Source: a bacterium D16-36 (GTDB taxonomy: Bacteria > Bacillota > Clostridia > Lachnospirales > Lachnospiraceae). From it: a DNA stretch of 64,000 nt. Positions 34,829-43,656 of the stretch are shown piece by piece. The notes under the pieces were generated by a model, which was not told where the DNA came from, did not search any database, and saw only the letters and a program-made list of their open reading frames with translations. Positions within the stretch are counted from its first letter, which is position 1. Every line of letters begins with the position of its first letter. The stretch lies in assembly GCA_003611745.1 (NCBI GenBank), contig RAYF01000010.1:55264-119263 (forward strand). The letters are read 5' to 3'. The position numbers were made by a program, and so were the translations under genes.

Positions 34829-35944
34829 CTATATATATGTTATTCCAAAATCATGACTAAAAATAGTTGTTTGATTCTTATTAACAGTTATAATTCCCCA
34901 AAAATATTTATTATATCCAACTGCCTTACCTAAATATTCAGCATTTGTTGTATTAAGGCATGGAAATACCAATTCCTTTATTGCATTTTCATAACCCTCC
35001 TTATCATTAAATGCAACACCACTATTTGTTTTATTAGAAATAACAAATATAATATATTTTCCTGTTGTTATATTCTGTAATGTATAACTGCCTGTTCCAT
35101 CTACCTTCCCGTTATAAACTTTATAAGGATTGCCAACTCTATTAAGCGTGGACAATTGCCAAACAACATATGAATTGAGGGTAGGCATATTTTTAGCAGT
35201 CCTTTCATTGTCTAATGGAATTAAAATTACTTGTGCTCCAGTATCCGAAACATTTCCTCTAAAATCATTATAAAAATAAGTTATATTTCCACTTACAGAA
35301 CCATATTCTGTTACTACATTGTCATAATCCGGTGTTGGATTAGGGGTTGGGTTAGGCGTCGGATCAGGTGTCGGTTGAACAATTGTAGTCGGAGGAACAT
35401 TATTACCAATAACAAGTACTTTACACTCATATGTTTTACCTGCACCGGAATTTAATATAGCATATATATGTGTCTCGCCTGATTTTAAACCTGTAACTCT
35501 CCCATCTGTAGAAACAACCGCTATATCTTCATCATCACTACCCCAAGTTACAGAATCAATATTTGAAATACCAAATATTTTCAAAGTCTGGCTTTCGCCA
35601 GCATTCAATAAAATAGTTTCATCACTGATATACTGCCTTAAAACTTCTACTTTGCATACATATTTTTTCTTACCAACTTTAGCTGTTATTTTTGCCTTAC
35701 CTGATTTATTTGCAAAAACTTCACCGTCTGAATCTACTTCAGCAACAGATTTATTGCTACTTGACCACTTTACTTTCTTTGTAGTATTTTTTACCTTTAA
35801 AGTTGTTGTTCTGCCAATCGTTAATGTCACGGATGTCTTATTCAATTTTATTTTTGGTTTTGCATACGAAATAACAGGAATATTAACTAATAATGATATT
35901 ATGAGAAATAAAGAAAATAACCTTAAATATATTTTTTTATTCAT
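34829..35944 (-). CDS. Secreted BIG2 domain protein, second type
   Basis: The 371-residue protein has a signal peptide (to about residue 28) and two BIG2 domains (about 30-105 and 108-180: WSSSNKSVAEVDSDGEVFA, VAVVSTDGRVTGLKSGETHI). A short PTPNPT-type linker follows, then a C-terminal beta domain of about 155 residues resembling carboxypeptidase-regulatory or CnaB folds (SVSGNITYFYNDFRG, DGTGSYTLQNITTGKYIIF). It is visibly more AT-rich than the BIG2 gene at 32561, which hints at a separate origin. GGAGGTAATAA gives a very strong ribosome site. Confidence 0.85.
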   Translation of the reverse strand: MNKKIYLRLFSLFLIISLLVNIPVISYAKPKIKLNKTSVTLTIGRTTTLKVKNTTKKVKWSSSNKSVAEVDSDGEVFANKSGKAKITAKVGKKKYVCKVEVLRQYISDETILLNAGESQTLKIFGISNIDSVTWGSDDEDIAVVSTDGRVTGLKSGETHIYAILNSGAGKTYECKVLVIGNNVPPTTIVQPTPDPTPNPTPNPTPDYDNVVTEYGSVSGNITYFYNDFRGNVSDTGAQVILIPLDNERTAKNMPTLNSYVVWQLSTLNRVGNPYKVYNGKVDGTGSYTLQNITTGKYIIFVISNKTNSGVAFNDKEGYENAIKELVFPCLNTTNAEYLGKAVGYNKYFWGIITVNKNQTTIFSHDFGITYI

Positions 35945-35980
35945 TTATTACCTCCATACATAACAAATATAAATTAAAAT

Positions 35981-36007
35981 AGCCTACAAATAATACTCTG
36001 TAGGCTT
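35981..36007 (-). terminator. Hairpin downstream of tRNA-Glu
   Basis: The arms AGCCTACA and TGTAGGCT enclose 11 nt and are followed on the minus strand by TATTTT. It lies about 35 nt past the tRNA 3 prime end and should end its transcript. A second small hairpin CTGTTTAT/ATAAACAG lies between it and the tRNA (36019-36038). Confidence 0.6.
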
Positions 36008-36041
36008 ATTCGGGTTGGGCTGTTTATAAAAATAAACAGAA

Positions 36042-36113
36042 CAGTCTGTAGGGGAATCGAACCCCTGTTTTCGCCGTGAGAGGGCGACGTCTTAGCCGCT
36101 TGACCAACAGACC
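36042..36113 (-). tRNA. tRNA-Glu (anticodon CTC)
   Basis: The 72-nt sequence folds into a full cloverleaf: acceptor GGTCTGT/ACAGACT, anticodon stem TCGCC/GGCGA with loop CTCTCAC (anticodon CTC, reading GAG), and the T arm with GGTTCGATTCC. CCA is not encoded. It stands alone, with its own promoter upstream. Confidence 0.95.
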
Positions 36114-36161
36114 ATAAATTTTCCTGTCAGCATCTTTATAACTTTCTTACCAACAAGTGAT

Positions 36162-36190
36162 ACTATACACTAATTTGAAAAAAAATGCAA
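36162..36190 (-). promoter_or_regulatory. Promoter of tRNA-Glu
   Basis: On the minus strand TTGCAT (36190-36185) and TATAGT (36167-36162) are separated by 17 bp and lie about 48 nt before the mature tRNA 5 prime end. Confidence 0.65.
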
Positions 36191-36236
36191 GTACTTTTTT
36201 CACTTTTTTACCATTTTTTTATCATAATTTTTTTAT

Positions 36237-36263
36237 CGTAAACGCATAAAAAATGCGTTTACG
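36237..36263. other. Hairpin after the comFB-like gene
   Basis: CGTAAACGCAT and ATGCGTTTACG enclose 5 A residues, an 11-bp stem 26 nt past the ComFB-like stop. No clear T run follows on the minus strand, so it may be a 3 prime stabilising hairpin or a weak terminator. Confidence 0.5.
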
Positions 36264-36288
36264 ATAGTGCTCTCCATCCGGCTGTATC

Positions 36289-36567
36289 TTAAAACTCATT
36301 CGTATTCTTATGAGGATCATCACCGACAATCTGAATTCCCTTAAAGACCATTGCAGTAATCTCGACATCCATCTGCGTTGTGCTCGCATCGAACCTGTGC
36401 AGTAATTTGCCTTCCAAGGACTGCACATATCTCGGCGGCAGACGGTTTAATGCAAACGCAGCAATATCCATACGGCATTTTTCACATTTGCAGTAATCTG
36501 TTTGTTTCCACAACTGGTCAATCTTTTCCAAGACTGTCTCTTCCATCAAATTCACCAATCCCGTCAT
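36289..36567 (-). CDS. Late competence development ComFB family protein
   Basis: The 92-residue protein matches the ComFB domain: NLMEETVLEKIDQLWKQTDY, then the Cys pair CKCEKCRMDIAAFALNRLPP and RYVQS. The middle protein of the Bacillus comF operon is its namesake, and recent work on cyanobacterial homologues links the fold to cyclic dinucleotide binding. Here it is separate from comFA and comFC. A diguanylate cyclase is encoded in this window at 49512, but any connection is speculation. The C-terminal 25 residues are beyond the usual domain. GGAGGAGG precedes the ATG. Confidence 0.85.
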   Translation of the reverse strand: MTGLVNLMEETVLEKIDQLWKQTDYCKCEKCRMDIAAFALNRLPPRYVQSLEGKLLHRFDASTTQMDVEITAMVFKGIQIVGDDPHKNTNEF

Positions 36568-36654
36568 ATCTTTCCTCCTCCTGCGTAGTATACTTGATAT
36601 ACAACACTATTTAAAAGAATCCCCCCATGCCGCATTTCTATCTATAGTATAACA

Positions 36655-37464
36655 CTAAAATCCGAAATAGTCATCTACCCCATCTGCAATTCCTGAAGCC
36701 ATTTTTTCCTGATTAGCAGACTTATTCATAAAACGGTCTTCCGAAGCATTGCTCAAAAAGCCCATCTCAATCAGGGTAACCGGAATCTTACTCCAGTTTG
36801 TCCCCGTCAAGTCATCTCTCTTAATCAAGCCACGGCTCTTGATTCCTGTTTTTTTGCAATAACTCTTTAAAATGTAGTCTGATAATTTTTTTGAAGGCTT
36901 GCTCAAACGCTTTACATAAGCGTTTGAGGCAGATGGATACAGCATGCTTGCCCCCCTCACACTGGAAGAAGCAGACGCATCCGCATGGATACGGATATAA
37001 ATATCCGCTCCGCTTTTATTTGCCCTCACAGCCCTCTGCTTATTGCTGATATTGACATTATTTGTACTCCTGACCATATAAACCTGATACCCTCTGGCCA
37101 TAAGAATTTTTTTCAATTTTTTTGCCACCTTAAGTGTCAGCTTGTACTCCGGTGTCTTAGTTGCTGTCCCGGACGCACCGCCTGCCACCTTCATCTTTTT
37201 TACAGAAGAACCCGGGCCTACCGGCTCTGTCCCACTGTTGGCATATCTCTGGTGCCCAGCATCAAGGGCAATCTTAAAATCCCCCCGGCTCTTTGCACCC
37301 TTTGCCGCAATTTTGCTTCCCGCGCCCTCCCTTTTCAGGGAAGAAGCCTGTACAGTCCCATTTACGGTATTCTTTGCCTCAGGCTTTAACATCCATAGGC
37401 TCCCCCCCGCAGATAGGACAACTGCCATGGCAAGGCAGAATATCATCCTTCCCGTCCTTCTCAT
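36655..37464 (-). CDS. N-acetylmuramoyl-L-alanine amidase (Amidase_3, secreted)
   Basis: The 269-residue protein has an N-terminal signal anchor (about 6-27), a basic linker and the zinc amidase domain from about residue 62. Visible ligands and active residues are ALDAGHQ, the segment RIHADASASSSVRGA and TLIEMGFLSNASED. It cleaves the amide between muramic acid and the stem peptide outside the membrane. Length and layout resemble CwlD-like enzymes used in spore cortex formation, but a general cell-separation role is equally possible. Confidence 0.9.
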   Translation of the reverse strand: MRRTGRMIFCLAMAVVLSAGGSLWMLKPEAKNTVNGTVQASSLKREGAGSKIAAKGAKSRGDFKIALDAGHQRYANSGTEPVGPGSSVKKMKVAGGASGTATKTPEYKLTLKVAKKLKKILMARGYQVYMVRSTNNVNISNKQRAVRANKSGADIYIRIHADASASSSVRGASMLYPSASNAYVKRLSKPSKKLSDYILKSYCKKTGIKSRGLIKRDDLTGTNWSKIPVTLIEMGFLSNASEDRFMNKSANQEKMASGIADGVDDYFGF

Positions 37465-37519
37465 GCTTTATACCTCTTCTCTCTCTTTTGATTCCCCTCA
37501 AATCCCCGAAAGCATTATT

Positions 37520-37590
37520 AAATAAAAAAGGGCACAGACTTCGCTTGTGCCCTAGCAAAAATGCTAAAGAACTAAAGTTCTTTGCATTTA
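37520..37590 (-). terminator. Two hairpins ending the lepB transcript
   Basis: Reading on the minus strand, the first hairpin is AATGCAAAGAAC/GTTCTTTAGCATT. The second is GGGCACA/TGTGCCC, followed directly by a run of T, a standard rho-independent terminator (37520-37553 on the plus strand). It separates the signal peptidase gene from the amidase gene. Confidence 0.75.
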
Positions 37591-37640
37591 TTGTTGGTGC
37601 ACCACCACACACTGAGAACTTTCCTAATATATAAAAACCA

Positions 37641-38300
37641 TCAGCTGTTTTTATTCTGTATCGTTCCAAATTTAGAAAATGGATAAATGCGAAGAATTGC
37701 ATGGCCATCTATATTCTCTTTCTTCACAATGCCGACTTCCTCGCTCCGGCTGTCAATGCTGTCATTCCGGTTATCACCCAAGACAAAAAACTCATCCTTG
37801 CCGAGCTTAATCGGTTCCTCCGCAATGCCCCCATCTTCCATCGCTTCCCTTCCATAGTGCTCCTCAAGCACCCTTCCATTGATGTAAATAGTATTGCCAG
37901 TAATCTGTACCGTCTCCCCAGGCAGGCCGATGACACGCTTGATGTAATACTCCTCATGGTCCCGTCCCCTTGGATAAAAGGTTATGATATCAAAACGCGA
38001 TGGGTTATTAAAATAATACGATACTTTTTCCACCAGAAGGCTCTCCTCATCCTCAAGGGTCTTCATCATAGAAATTCCCGAAACCTGCGTCCTCTGCACC
38101 ACATATCTTGGCACAATCGTGACACACAATACAATAATCACCGCATAGACAATCAGCTCTTTAAAAAAACTTCCCTTTTTTCCTCCATAATCTGAGTTCC
38201 TTCCAGCTGGCTCTCCATTCTGGCCCTCTCTATTATTTTCTCCAGCAACGGCGTCTGTTTCTCCTTCCCGCCAGTCTCCTGTTATCTCACTTTCCCTCAT
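37641..38300 (-). CDS. lepB: Signal peptidase I
   Basis: The 219-residue protein (ATG at 38300, GGAGG 6 nt upstream) has a long charged cytoplasmic N-terminus of about 45 residues and one membrane helix (about 47-67). The S26 catalytic parts follow: the nucleophile region VSGISMMKTL, the Lys in EEYYIKRVIGLPGE and FFVLGDNRNDSIDSR. The nucleophile box is S-M-M-K-T rather than the usual S-M-x-P-T, so the conserved Pro is lost. It removes signal peptides outside the membrane. It is monocistronic or follows rpoZ in a run of minus-strand housekeeping genes. Confidence 0.93.
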   Translation of the reverse strand: MRESEITGDWREGETDAVAGENNREGQNGEPAGRNSDYGGKKGSFFKELIVYAVIIVLCVTIVPRYVVQRTQVSGISMMKTLEDEESLLVEKVSYYFNNPSRFDIITFYPRGRDHEEYYIKRVIGLPGETVQITGNTIYINGRVLEEHYGREAMEDGGIAEEPIKLGKDEFFVLGDNRNDSIDSRSEEVGIVKKENIDGHAILRIYPFSKFGTIQNKNS

Positions 38301-38342
38301 AATCAACCTCCATGCCTCAATGGCTCAAATAATTGAGTTAAA

Positions 38343-38663
38343 TTAGTCTTCCTCTGCAAACGAAAGCACTTCCTCTTCCATAACCGCTTTCTGGTTTTCC
38401 CTTTCCGCCTTGCGCATATCTGCTTCCGCTGCCTCCTCCTCACTAAGAATATGGATTTTGGATTCATTCAGTTCATCAATCGCAATGGAGAGCGGCTTCG
38501 GGCAGTTCGCCTTTGCAAGCGGCTCCACACCATCGATTAACTGGCGTGCCCGCTTCGAAGTTGCCAGAACAATCGAGTAACGGCTATTTACAATAGGAGT
38601 CTCCCCCTTCTCTACCTCGCTGTTAACTGTGCTCATTAAATCATGATATGATGGATGTAACAT
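38343..38663 (-). CDS. rpoZ: RNA polymerase omega subunit
   Basis: The 106-residue protein starts MLHPSYHDLM and has the omega core NSRYSIVLATSKRARQLIDG (residues 27-46), then KPLSIAIDELNESKI and an acidic tail longer than in Bacillus. Omega helps to assemble the beta-prime subunit. Its place just after gmk is the usual Clostridial order, confirming the identity. Confidence 0.95.
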   Translation of the reverse strand: MLHPSYHDLMSTVNSEVEKGETPIVNSRYSIVLATSKRARQLIDGVEPLAKANCPKPLSIAIDELNESKIHILSEEEAAEADMRKAERENQKAVMEEEVLSFAEED

Positions 38664-38719
38664 ATTATGTCCCCTTTCTTTCCTATAATTTCGAAGAATA
38701 CAGTATAGTATAACAGATA

Positions 38720-39346
38720 TTATAGGTATTGGTCAAAGTCTTTCCTTATTTTTTCTGCTAATTCCTGCTGATTTCTTTTGGAATAGTGTACAGACTGCAG
38801 CAGCCTGTGCATCTGCTCCACACATTCCTCCAGTTCATCATTCACCACAATATAATCATAATCCTTCATATAGGCGCATTCTTCCTTTGCCCGCGCCATC
38901 CTTTTATTGATCACTTCTATGGATTCCGTGCCACGGTTTACCAGACGGCTGCGGAGCTCTTCTGCGGACGGCGGTGTAATAAAAATCAGGGAAACCTCAG
39001 GAAACTTCTCTTTTACCTTGAGCGCCCCCTGCATTTCAATCTCCAAAAGCACATCCTTCCCCTGATCAATCTGGCTCAGCACATATTCTTTCGGCGTCCC
39101 ATAATAATTTTCCACATATTTCGCATACTCTATCAATTCGTCCCTTTCTATCATCTGCTCAAATTCCTCTTTTGTTTTATAGAAATAACTCACCCCCTCT
39201 TTTTCTCCTTCGCGGGGCTTTCTCGTTGTAGCAGAGATAGAAACTGCGTAACCATATCTTTTAGTCAATTGTTCCACTACCGTTCCTTTTCCAGCACCTG
39301 AAAAACCGGATATAATTGCAATAATACCTTTCTTATTCATCATCAT
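38720..39346 (-). CDS. gmk: Guanylate kinase
   Basis: The 208-residue enzyme phosphorylates GMP to GDP. It shows the P-loop GFSGAGKGTVVEQL near residues 15-28, SISATTRKPREGEKEGVSYF for GMP binding, and LEIEMQGALKVKEKFPE. Its start is in a run of three ATG codons (39346, 39343, 39340) behind GGAG and overlaps the end of remA by 8-14 nt, so the genes are coupled; the innermost ATG has the best spacing. Confidence 0.96.
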   Translation of the reverse strand: MMMNKKGIIAIISGFSGAGKGTVVEQLTKRYGYAVSISATTRKPREGEKEGVSYFYKTKEEFEQMIERDELIEYAKYVENYYGTPKEYVLSQIDQGKDVLLEIEMQGALKVKEKFPEVSLIFITPPSAEELRSRLVNRGTESIEVINKRMARAKEECAYMKDYDYIVVNDELEECVEQMHRLLQSVHYSKRNQQELAEKIRKDFDQYL

Positions 39347-39596
39347 GGCTCCTAACTGCTATAAAATTTTCTGTGACCCTGTTTTCAATTGTTTCAGGAA
39401 GCAATGCCGAAAGTACAAGATGCCCGCTGTCCATCACCAATATACACTTTGTCTTCCGCCCGCAGGTTGCATCTACTGCCATATTTTCATCTTTTGCAAC
39501 CTGTACCATCCGTTTAATCGGAGCGGCATCTGCACGGATGATGCTAATCACCTTATCCATATTTACTATATTCCCATATCCTATATTAACCAGCAT
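39333..39596 (-). CDS. remA: Extracellular matrix regulator RemA (DUF370)
   Basis: The 87-residue protein has the conserved LVNIGYGNIVNMDKVISIIR and VQVAKDENMAVDATCGRKTK, and near its end HLVLSALLPETIENRV. RemA is a DNA-binding regulator of biofilm matrix genes in Bacillus. In Clostridia it sits between yicC and gmk as here. Control of the polysaccharide operon in this window by RemA is possible but not shown by the sequence. Confidence 0.94.
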   Translation of the reverse strand: MLVNIGYGNIVNMDKVISIIRADAAPIKRMVQVAKDENMAVDATCGRKTKCILVMDSGHLVLSALLPETIENRVTENFIAVRSHDDE

Positions 39597-39616
39597 ATCA
39601 GCCTTTTCCTCCGACT

Positions 39617-40495
39617 CTATTCTATATTTTGAATCTGTTCCCTGATTTTTTCAATCTCTGTCTTCAAATCAATGGCATTCCGCGACAATTCCTTGTCATT
39701 CGCCTTCGAAAGAATCGTATTCGCCTCCCTATTCATCTCCTGTGAAATAAAATCCAGCTTGCGCCCAACGGGTTCCTCCAGTAAAAGGGTCTCCTTCATA
39801 TTATTGATATGGCTGCGCAGGCGCACTGTCTCTTCGTCCACACATACTTTATCTGCATAAATAATAATCTCTGTCGCCAGCGTATTTTCATCCAACTGGT
39901 TATCCCCAAGAAGCTCTGCAGCCTTGCTTTTTATTTTTTCTCGGTATTCTTCTACAATCCTTGGAGAACGCTCCTCAACAAAGGAGACCAGATTTTCAAT
40001 ATAGGAAAGCTTTTCCATAATATCCGCCTGCAAAGCTGCCCCCTCTGTTTCCCTTGCCTTTAGAAACTCTTCTCCCGCCCCCTCAACAGCCCTCTCAATA
40101 AGCGGCCAGAAATCCTCTGCATCCAACCTCTCTTCCCCCAGTGAAATCACTTCCGGCAGGCGAATCAGGGAATCCACGGAAATACCCTGCCCAATGCCAA
40201 AACTTTCCTGCACCTTACGGATAACATTTATATAATCTGATGCAATTCTCTCATTGTACTGAACCCTCACATCACTGTCCGAATAATTATCAAAGTTAAT
40301 GTAGACATCAACCTTACCACGGCTGGCGTATTTCTTCATCCGCTCCCTAATCCTGCCCTCCAGGGAATTAAACTTCCTCGGAAGCTTTATGCCCAGATCA
40401 ACATAACGGTGATTGACTGATTTTATTTCCACCGCCACACGGAATTCTTCTGTTATCTCCTCAAAATGGCCATAGCCTGTCATACTTTTAATCAT
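39617..40495 (-). CDS. YicC/YloC family endoribonuclease
   Basis: The 292-residue protein begins MIKSMTGYGHFEE, the exact family start, at an ATG with GAGGAG upstream. It continues with EIKSVNHRYVDLGIKLPRKF and GKVDVYINFD, and ends with GRKLDFISQEMNREANTILS and IREQIQNIE. YicC proteins are toroidal RNases that cleave structured RNA and influence sRNA decay in E. coli. It is the first gene of the yicC-remA-gmk-rpoZ run and starts 20 nt after the transporter gene ends. Confidence 0.93.
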   Translation of the reverse strand: MIKSMTGYGHFEEITEEFRVAVEIKSVNHRYVDLGIKLPRKFNSLEGRIRERMKKYASRGKVDVYINFDNYSDSDVRVQYNERIASDYINVIRKVQESFGIGQGISVDSLIRLPEVISLGEERLDAEDFWPLIERAVEGAGEEFLKARETEGAALQADIMEKLSYIENLVSFVEERSPRIVEEYREKIKSKAAELLGDNQLDENTLATEIIIYADKVCVDEETVRLRSHINNMKETLLLEEPVGRKLDFISQEMNREANTILSKANDKELSRNAIDLKTEIEKIREQIQNIE

Positions 40496-40515
40496 AATAC
40501 TCCTCTCTGCTGCCG

Positions 40516-41910
40516 TCAAGGCTGTTTCTTTTTGCACTTCACCCACTTCAGGTTCATATATTTCTCTTTCAGCGCCGCCCTCTTCCTTCTTTTCTCTTCC
40601 TCTTTCTGATGTAACTCGGCATCTGTATATTCTACATAAGAAACTTTGTCATCCTCTATGGAAATACATTTTAAATTCAGGTATCTATCCGTCACCGTTG
40701 ACAAATCCCTGCCAGAAAGCTTCCAATTGATAAAATCCGCTATAATCCTGTAAATCACAGCAAACAATGGCACGCCGATAATCATACCTACAATTCCCCA
40801 AAGGCCCCCGAATAAAAGAATGGAAAACAATACCCAGAATGCTGTCAGCCCCGTTGACTCACCAAGAATTGCCGGTCCGATAATATTGCCGTCAACCTGC
40901 TGCAGGATGGCAATCAGTATCACAAAATACAATGCCTGCATTGGGCTTACAATCAGTATTAGAAAGGCGCTTGGTATCAGCCCCAGATATGGGCCGAACA
41001 CAGGAATAATATTTGTCACACCGATAATCACGCTAATCAGCAGCGCATAAGGCAGACCCATAACTGTCATCGCCAGAAAACAAAGAATTCCCACAATCGT
41101 AGAATCCACAATCTTCCCTACAATAAAACCGCTGAACATGCCATGTGATATCCTGACATATTTAATCACCGAATCTGCGTGCTCCTTCTTCAAGATACCG
41201 TATACAACCTTCTTCGCCTGCGCCGCAAACGTGTCTTTGCTTGCCAGAATATATATTGCGACAATAATTCCAATAAATAAATTGTATAGTACATTCAGCA
41301 CACTCATAACGCCATTAGCAAATTCTACCGCCATCACATTAACGCTTGGCAGCAAATCAGACTGAAGCCATGGCAGAAGTTTGGTAGTCAGCATCTCATC
41401 TATATATTTCGTTGCATTCAGGGCAACATCCTGCATGGTATCTGCCAAAAATTTATTATTCCTAATATTTTCATTTAATACATTATAATAATAATTTACT
41501 TTTGACGGCAGGTTTTCGACAAGGGAGTACACACTGGAAACCAGCTGCGGCAGAATCATCCAGCACAGCACAATAATAATGATAATACCCAGAACAAGCG
41601 ACAAGGTAATAGAAATTCCAACGACAAACCCCTTTTTCTTCTGGGACACCTCCCTGCCCTTTCTCTCCAGAAAATGCATAATGGAATTTTGAAACAACTT
41701 CATCAAAGGATTTAATATATAAGCAATCACGCATCCATACACCACTGGCCGCAATATACCAATATAGCTCCCAATCGTGCTGATAATTTCTGCAGCATTA
41801 TTTACCACAAAAAAGACAGCAAGCGATGCAATTACCACCAAAAACAAACCCAGCCACTTCGAGAAAGCCTCTTTCCATGTAAAATTTTTATGATTTTCCT
41901 TATCAGCCAT
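40516..41910 (-). CDS. AI-2E family transporter (PerM-like)
   Basis: The 464-residue protein (ATG 41910 behind GGAGG; the longer frame has no ribosome site) shows the family pattern. It has two N-terminal helices, a re-entrant soluble region (about 115-190) and further helices with VYILASKDTFAAQ, GFIVGKIVDSTIVGILCFL and FGPYLGLIPSAFLI. Despite the family name, only a few members export AI-2; many move ions or other solutes. The basic tail EEEKRRKRAALKEKYMNLKW is unusual but near the C-terminus and probably cytoplasmic. Confidence 0.9.
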   Translation of the reverse strand: MADKENHKNFTWKEAFSKWLGLFLVVIASLAVFFVVNNAAEIISTIGSYIGILRPVVYGCVIAYILNPLMKLFQNSIMHFLERKGREVSQKKKGFVVGISITLSLVLGIIIIIVLCWMILPQLVSSVYSLVENLPSKVNYYYNVLNENIRNNKFLADTMQDVALNATKYIDEMLTTKLLPWLQSDLLPSVNVMAVEFANGVMSVLNVLYNLFIGIIVAIYILASKDTFAAQAKKVVYGILKKEHADSVIKYVRISHGMFSGFIVGKIVDSTIVGILCFLAMTVMGLPYALLISVIIGVTNIIPVFGPYLGLIPSAFLILIVSPMQALYFVILIAILQQVDGNIIGPAILGESTGLTAFWVLFSILLFGGLWGIVGMIIGVPLFAVIYRIIADFINWKLSGRDLSTVTDRYLNLKCISIEDDKVSYVEYTDAELHQKEEEKRRKRAALKEKYMNLKWVKCKKKQP

Positions 41911-42227
41911 ATGTATAATACCTCCAATCCATCCCGCACAAGGGCAAGCACAGTACCCTAACAAAACGAAATTCTTCCTCCCCCTATCATACTTTTTTTC
42001 TCTGATTTTTGCAAGGGCATCAAAACAGACATCAATGATAATCAAATTTATTTTATATGATATATCATTAAACTTGGGCAAAAAACTACTGTGGAAGTAA
42101 CGAAGGCTCGATTGCTACATAAAATAATAAAAACCTCTATTGTATCTTACGCATTTTTATTGCAGATACCAGTACAGCAGATATCAGATTCATCATTTCA
42201 TAATCCGCTGTACAGGAAAGGAGCCAT
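41911..42227. other. Divergent promoter region, no gene
   Basis: The 317-bp gap between the AI-2E transporter and the peptidoglycan-binding gene is AT-rich. It contains the 12-bp palindrome ATGATATATCAT (42057-42068), a possible operator. No promoter is clear enough to call. Confidence 0.4.
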
Positions 42228-43490
42228 ATGAATTCACTGAAAGCAGCGCAAGATCTGCCAGACACCGGTTATTTCCGTGCAAATATCACCTCACAGGTTG
42301 ATTCCAAGCCAATCGAGGGGGCAACTATCCGCATTAGCGATATCAATAACCCAGAAGATGTTCTGGAAGAAATAACAACCGACGCAAGCGGGCAGAGCGA
42401 GACTGTTGCCCTGGGCGCACCTCCGGTAGAATACAGTATGGTGCCGGAATCCAGCCAGCCATACGCAGTATACAATATCGAGATAGAAGCCCCCGGCTAC
42501 GAGCCGCGCGAAATATCTGGGGCAGAAATCCTCCCTGGAGAGACTGCCCTGCAGAACACTGCACTCCTCCCTCTGGACGAAGCAGATCCTGAGAGCACAG
42601 AACTCTATGTTATACCGCCGCACACGCTTTATGCGGAATATCCGCCCAAGATTCCAGAAGATGAGATAAAGGATGTCACACAGACTGGGGAAATTGTCCT
42701 GAGCCGCGTAGTAATCCCCGAATATGTAATCGTCCATGACGGACCTCCAAATGACTCCTCCGCTAAAGATTATTATGTCAAATACAAAGATTACATCAAA
42801 AATGTAGCCTCCAGTGAAATCTATGCCACATGGCCGGAGCAGACAAGGTTTGCCAATATCCTTGCCATCCAGTCCATCACACTGAACCGCGTTTACACGG
42901 AATGGTACAGGAACCGCGGAAAAGATTTCACCATCACCAGCTCTACTGCCTATGACCAGAAATGGATTCCCGGCAGAAATATTTTCGACAGCATTTCTAT
43001 AGCCGTAGACACTATATTTTCCAACTATCTGTCACGCCCAAATGTTGTCCAGCCCCTCTTCACCCAGTACTGCGATGGAAAACGTGTCTCCTGCCCTACA
43101 TGGATGCGCCAGTGGGAATCAAAGACGCTTGGTGAAAACGGCTACAGCGCCATCGAAATACTCCGCTATTTCTATGGGGACTCTATCTTTATCAATACCT
43201 CCGAAGAAATATCCGGCATCCCATCCTCATGGCCGGGCACAAACCTCACAATCGGCAGCTCCGGAAGCAAGGTACGCCAGATGCAGGAACAGATTAATGT
43301 CATAGCAGGCGCCTACCCGCTGATCCCAAAGATAGCTGCGGACGGCATATACGGCCAAAATACGGCAAACGCCGTACGTGTATTCCAAAAAGTCTTTAAC
43401 CTGCCGCAGACCGGCACCGTAGATTATCCAACATGGTATAAAATATCAGAAATCTATGTTGGCGTCAGCCGCATAGCAGAGATGGCATAA
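42228..43490 (+). CDS. Peptidoglycan-binding domain protein with carboxypeptidase-regulatory-like N-terminus
   Basis: The 420-residue protein has no signal peptide. Residues 12-120 form a beta domain (GYFRANITSQVDSKPIEGAT) like the carboxypeptidase-regulatory fold. The middle (about 165-330) resembles SpoIID-type or cortex-related secreted proteins with Asn/Trp-rich segments (YKDYIKNVASSEIYATWPEQ, LFTQYCDGKRVSCP). Residues 345-412 are a PG_binding_1 domain (LTIGSSGSKVRQMQEQIN, ADGIYGQNTANAVRVFQ). Such proteins are found in Lachnospiraceae spore or envelope gene sets. AAAGGAG lies 5 nt before the ATG. Part of this gene is duplicated at 46977-47054. Confidence 0.8.
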   Translation: MNSLKAAQDLPDTGYFRANITSQVDSKPIEGATIRISDINNPEDVLEEITTDASGQSETVALGAPPVEYSMVPESSQPYAVYNIEIEAPGYEPREISGAEILPGETALQNTALLPLDEADPESTELYVIPPHTLYAEYPPKIPEDEIKDVTQTGEIVLSRVVIPEYVIVHDGPPNDSSAKDYYVKYKDYIKNVASSEIYATWPEQTRFANILAIQSITLNRVYTEWYRNRGKDFTITSSTAYDQKWIPGRNIFDSISIAVDTIFSNYLSRPNVVQPLFTQYCDGKRVSCPTWMRQWESKTLGENGYSAIEILRYFYGDSIFINTSEEISGIPSSWPGTNLTIGSSGSKVRQMQEQINVIAGAYPLIPKIAADGIYGQNTANAVRVFQKVFNLPQTGTVDYPTWYKISEIYVGVSRIAEMA

Positions 43491-43509
43491 TCAAGGGCAC
43501 AGGCTTCCC

Positions 43510-43546
43510 CACCTTTGGCCTATTTTGACCAGTAATGCCCAAACAG
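43510..43546 (-). pseudogene. Remnant of an M18 aminopeptidase 3 prime end
   Basis: These 37 bp match 48241-48277 with a single difference. They encode the last codons of the aminopeptidase (LFGHYWSK, stop) on the minus strand plus a little 3 prime flank. The remainder of the gene is absent. Confidence 0.7.
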
Positions 43547-43577
43547 CCTCCCGTCCTGCATGGGTTTCAACAATTAA

Positions 43578-43646
43578 AATGTAATATTGTCCCCGGTACC
43601 GTAAAAAAGAGTGCACTAAACAAGACACCGGGGATAATATTATATT
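43578..43646. terminator. Large hairpin after the peptidoglycan-binding gene
   Basis: AATGTAATATTGTCCCCGGT (43578-43597) pairs with ACCGGGGATAATATTATATT (43627-43646) at 18 of 20 positions including G-T type wobble, around a 29-nt loop. It probably ends the plus-strand transcript. Confidence 0.55.
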
Positions 43647-43656
43647 TTGAAAAAAC

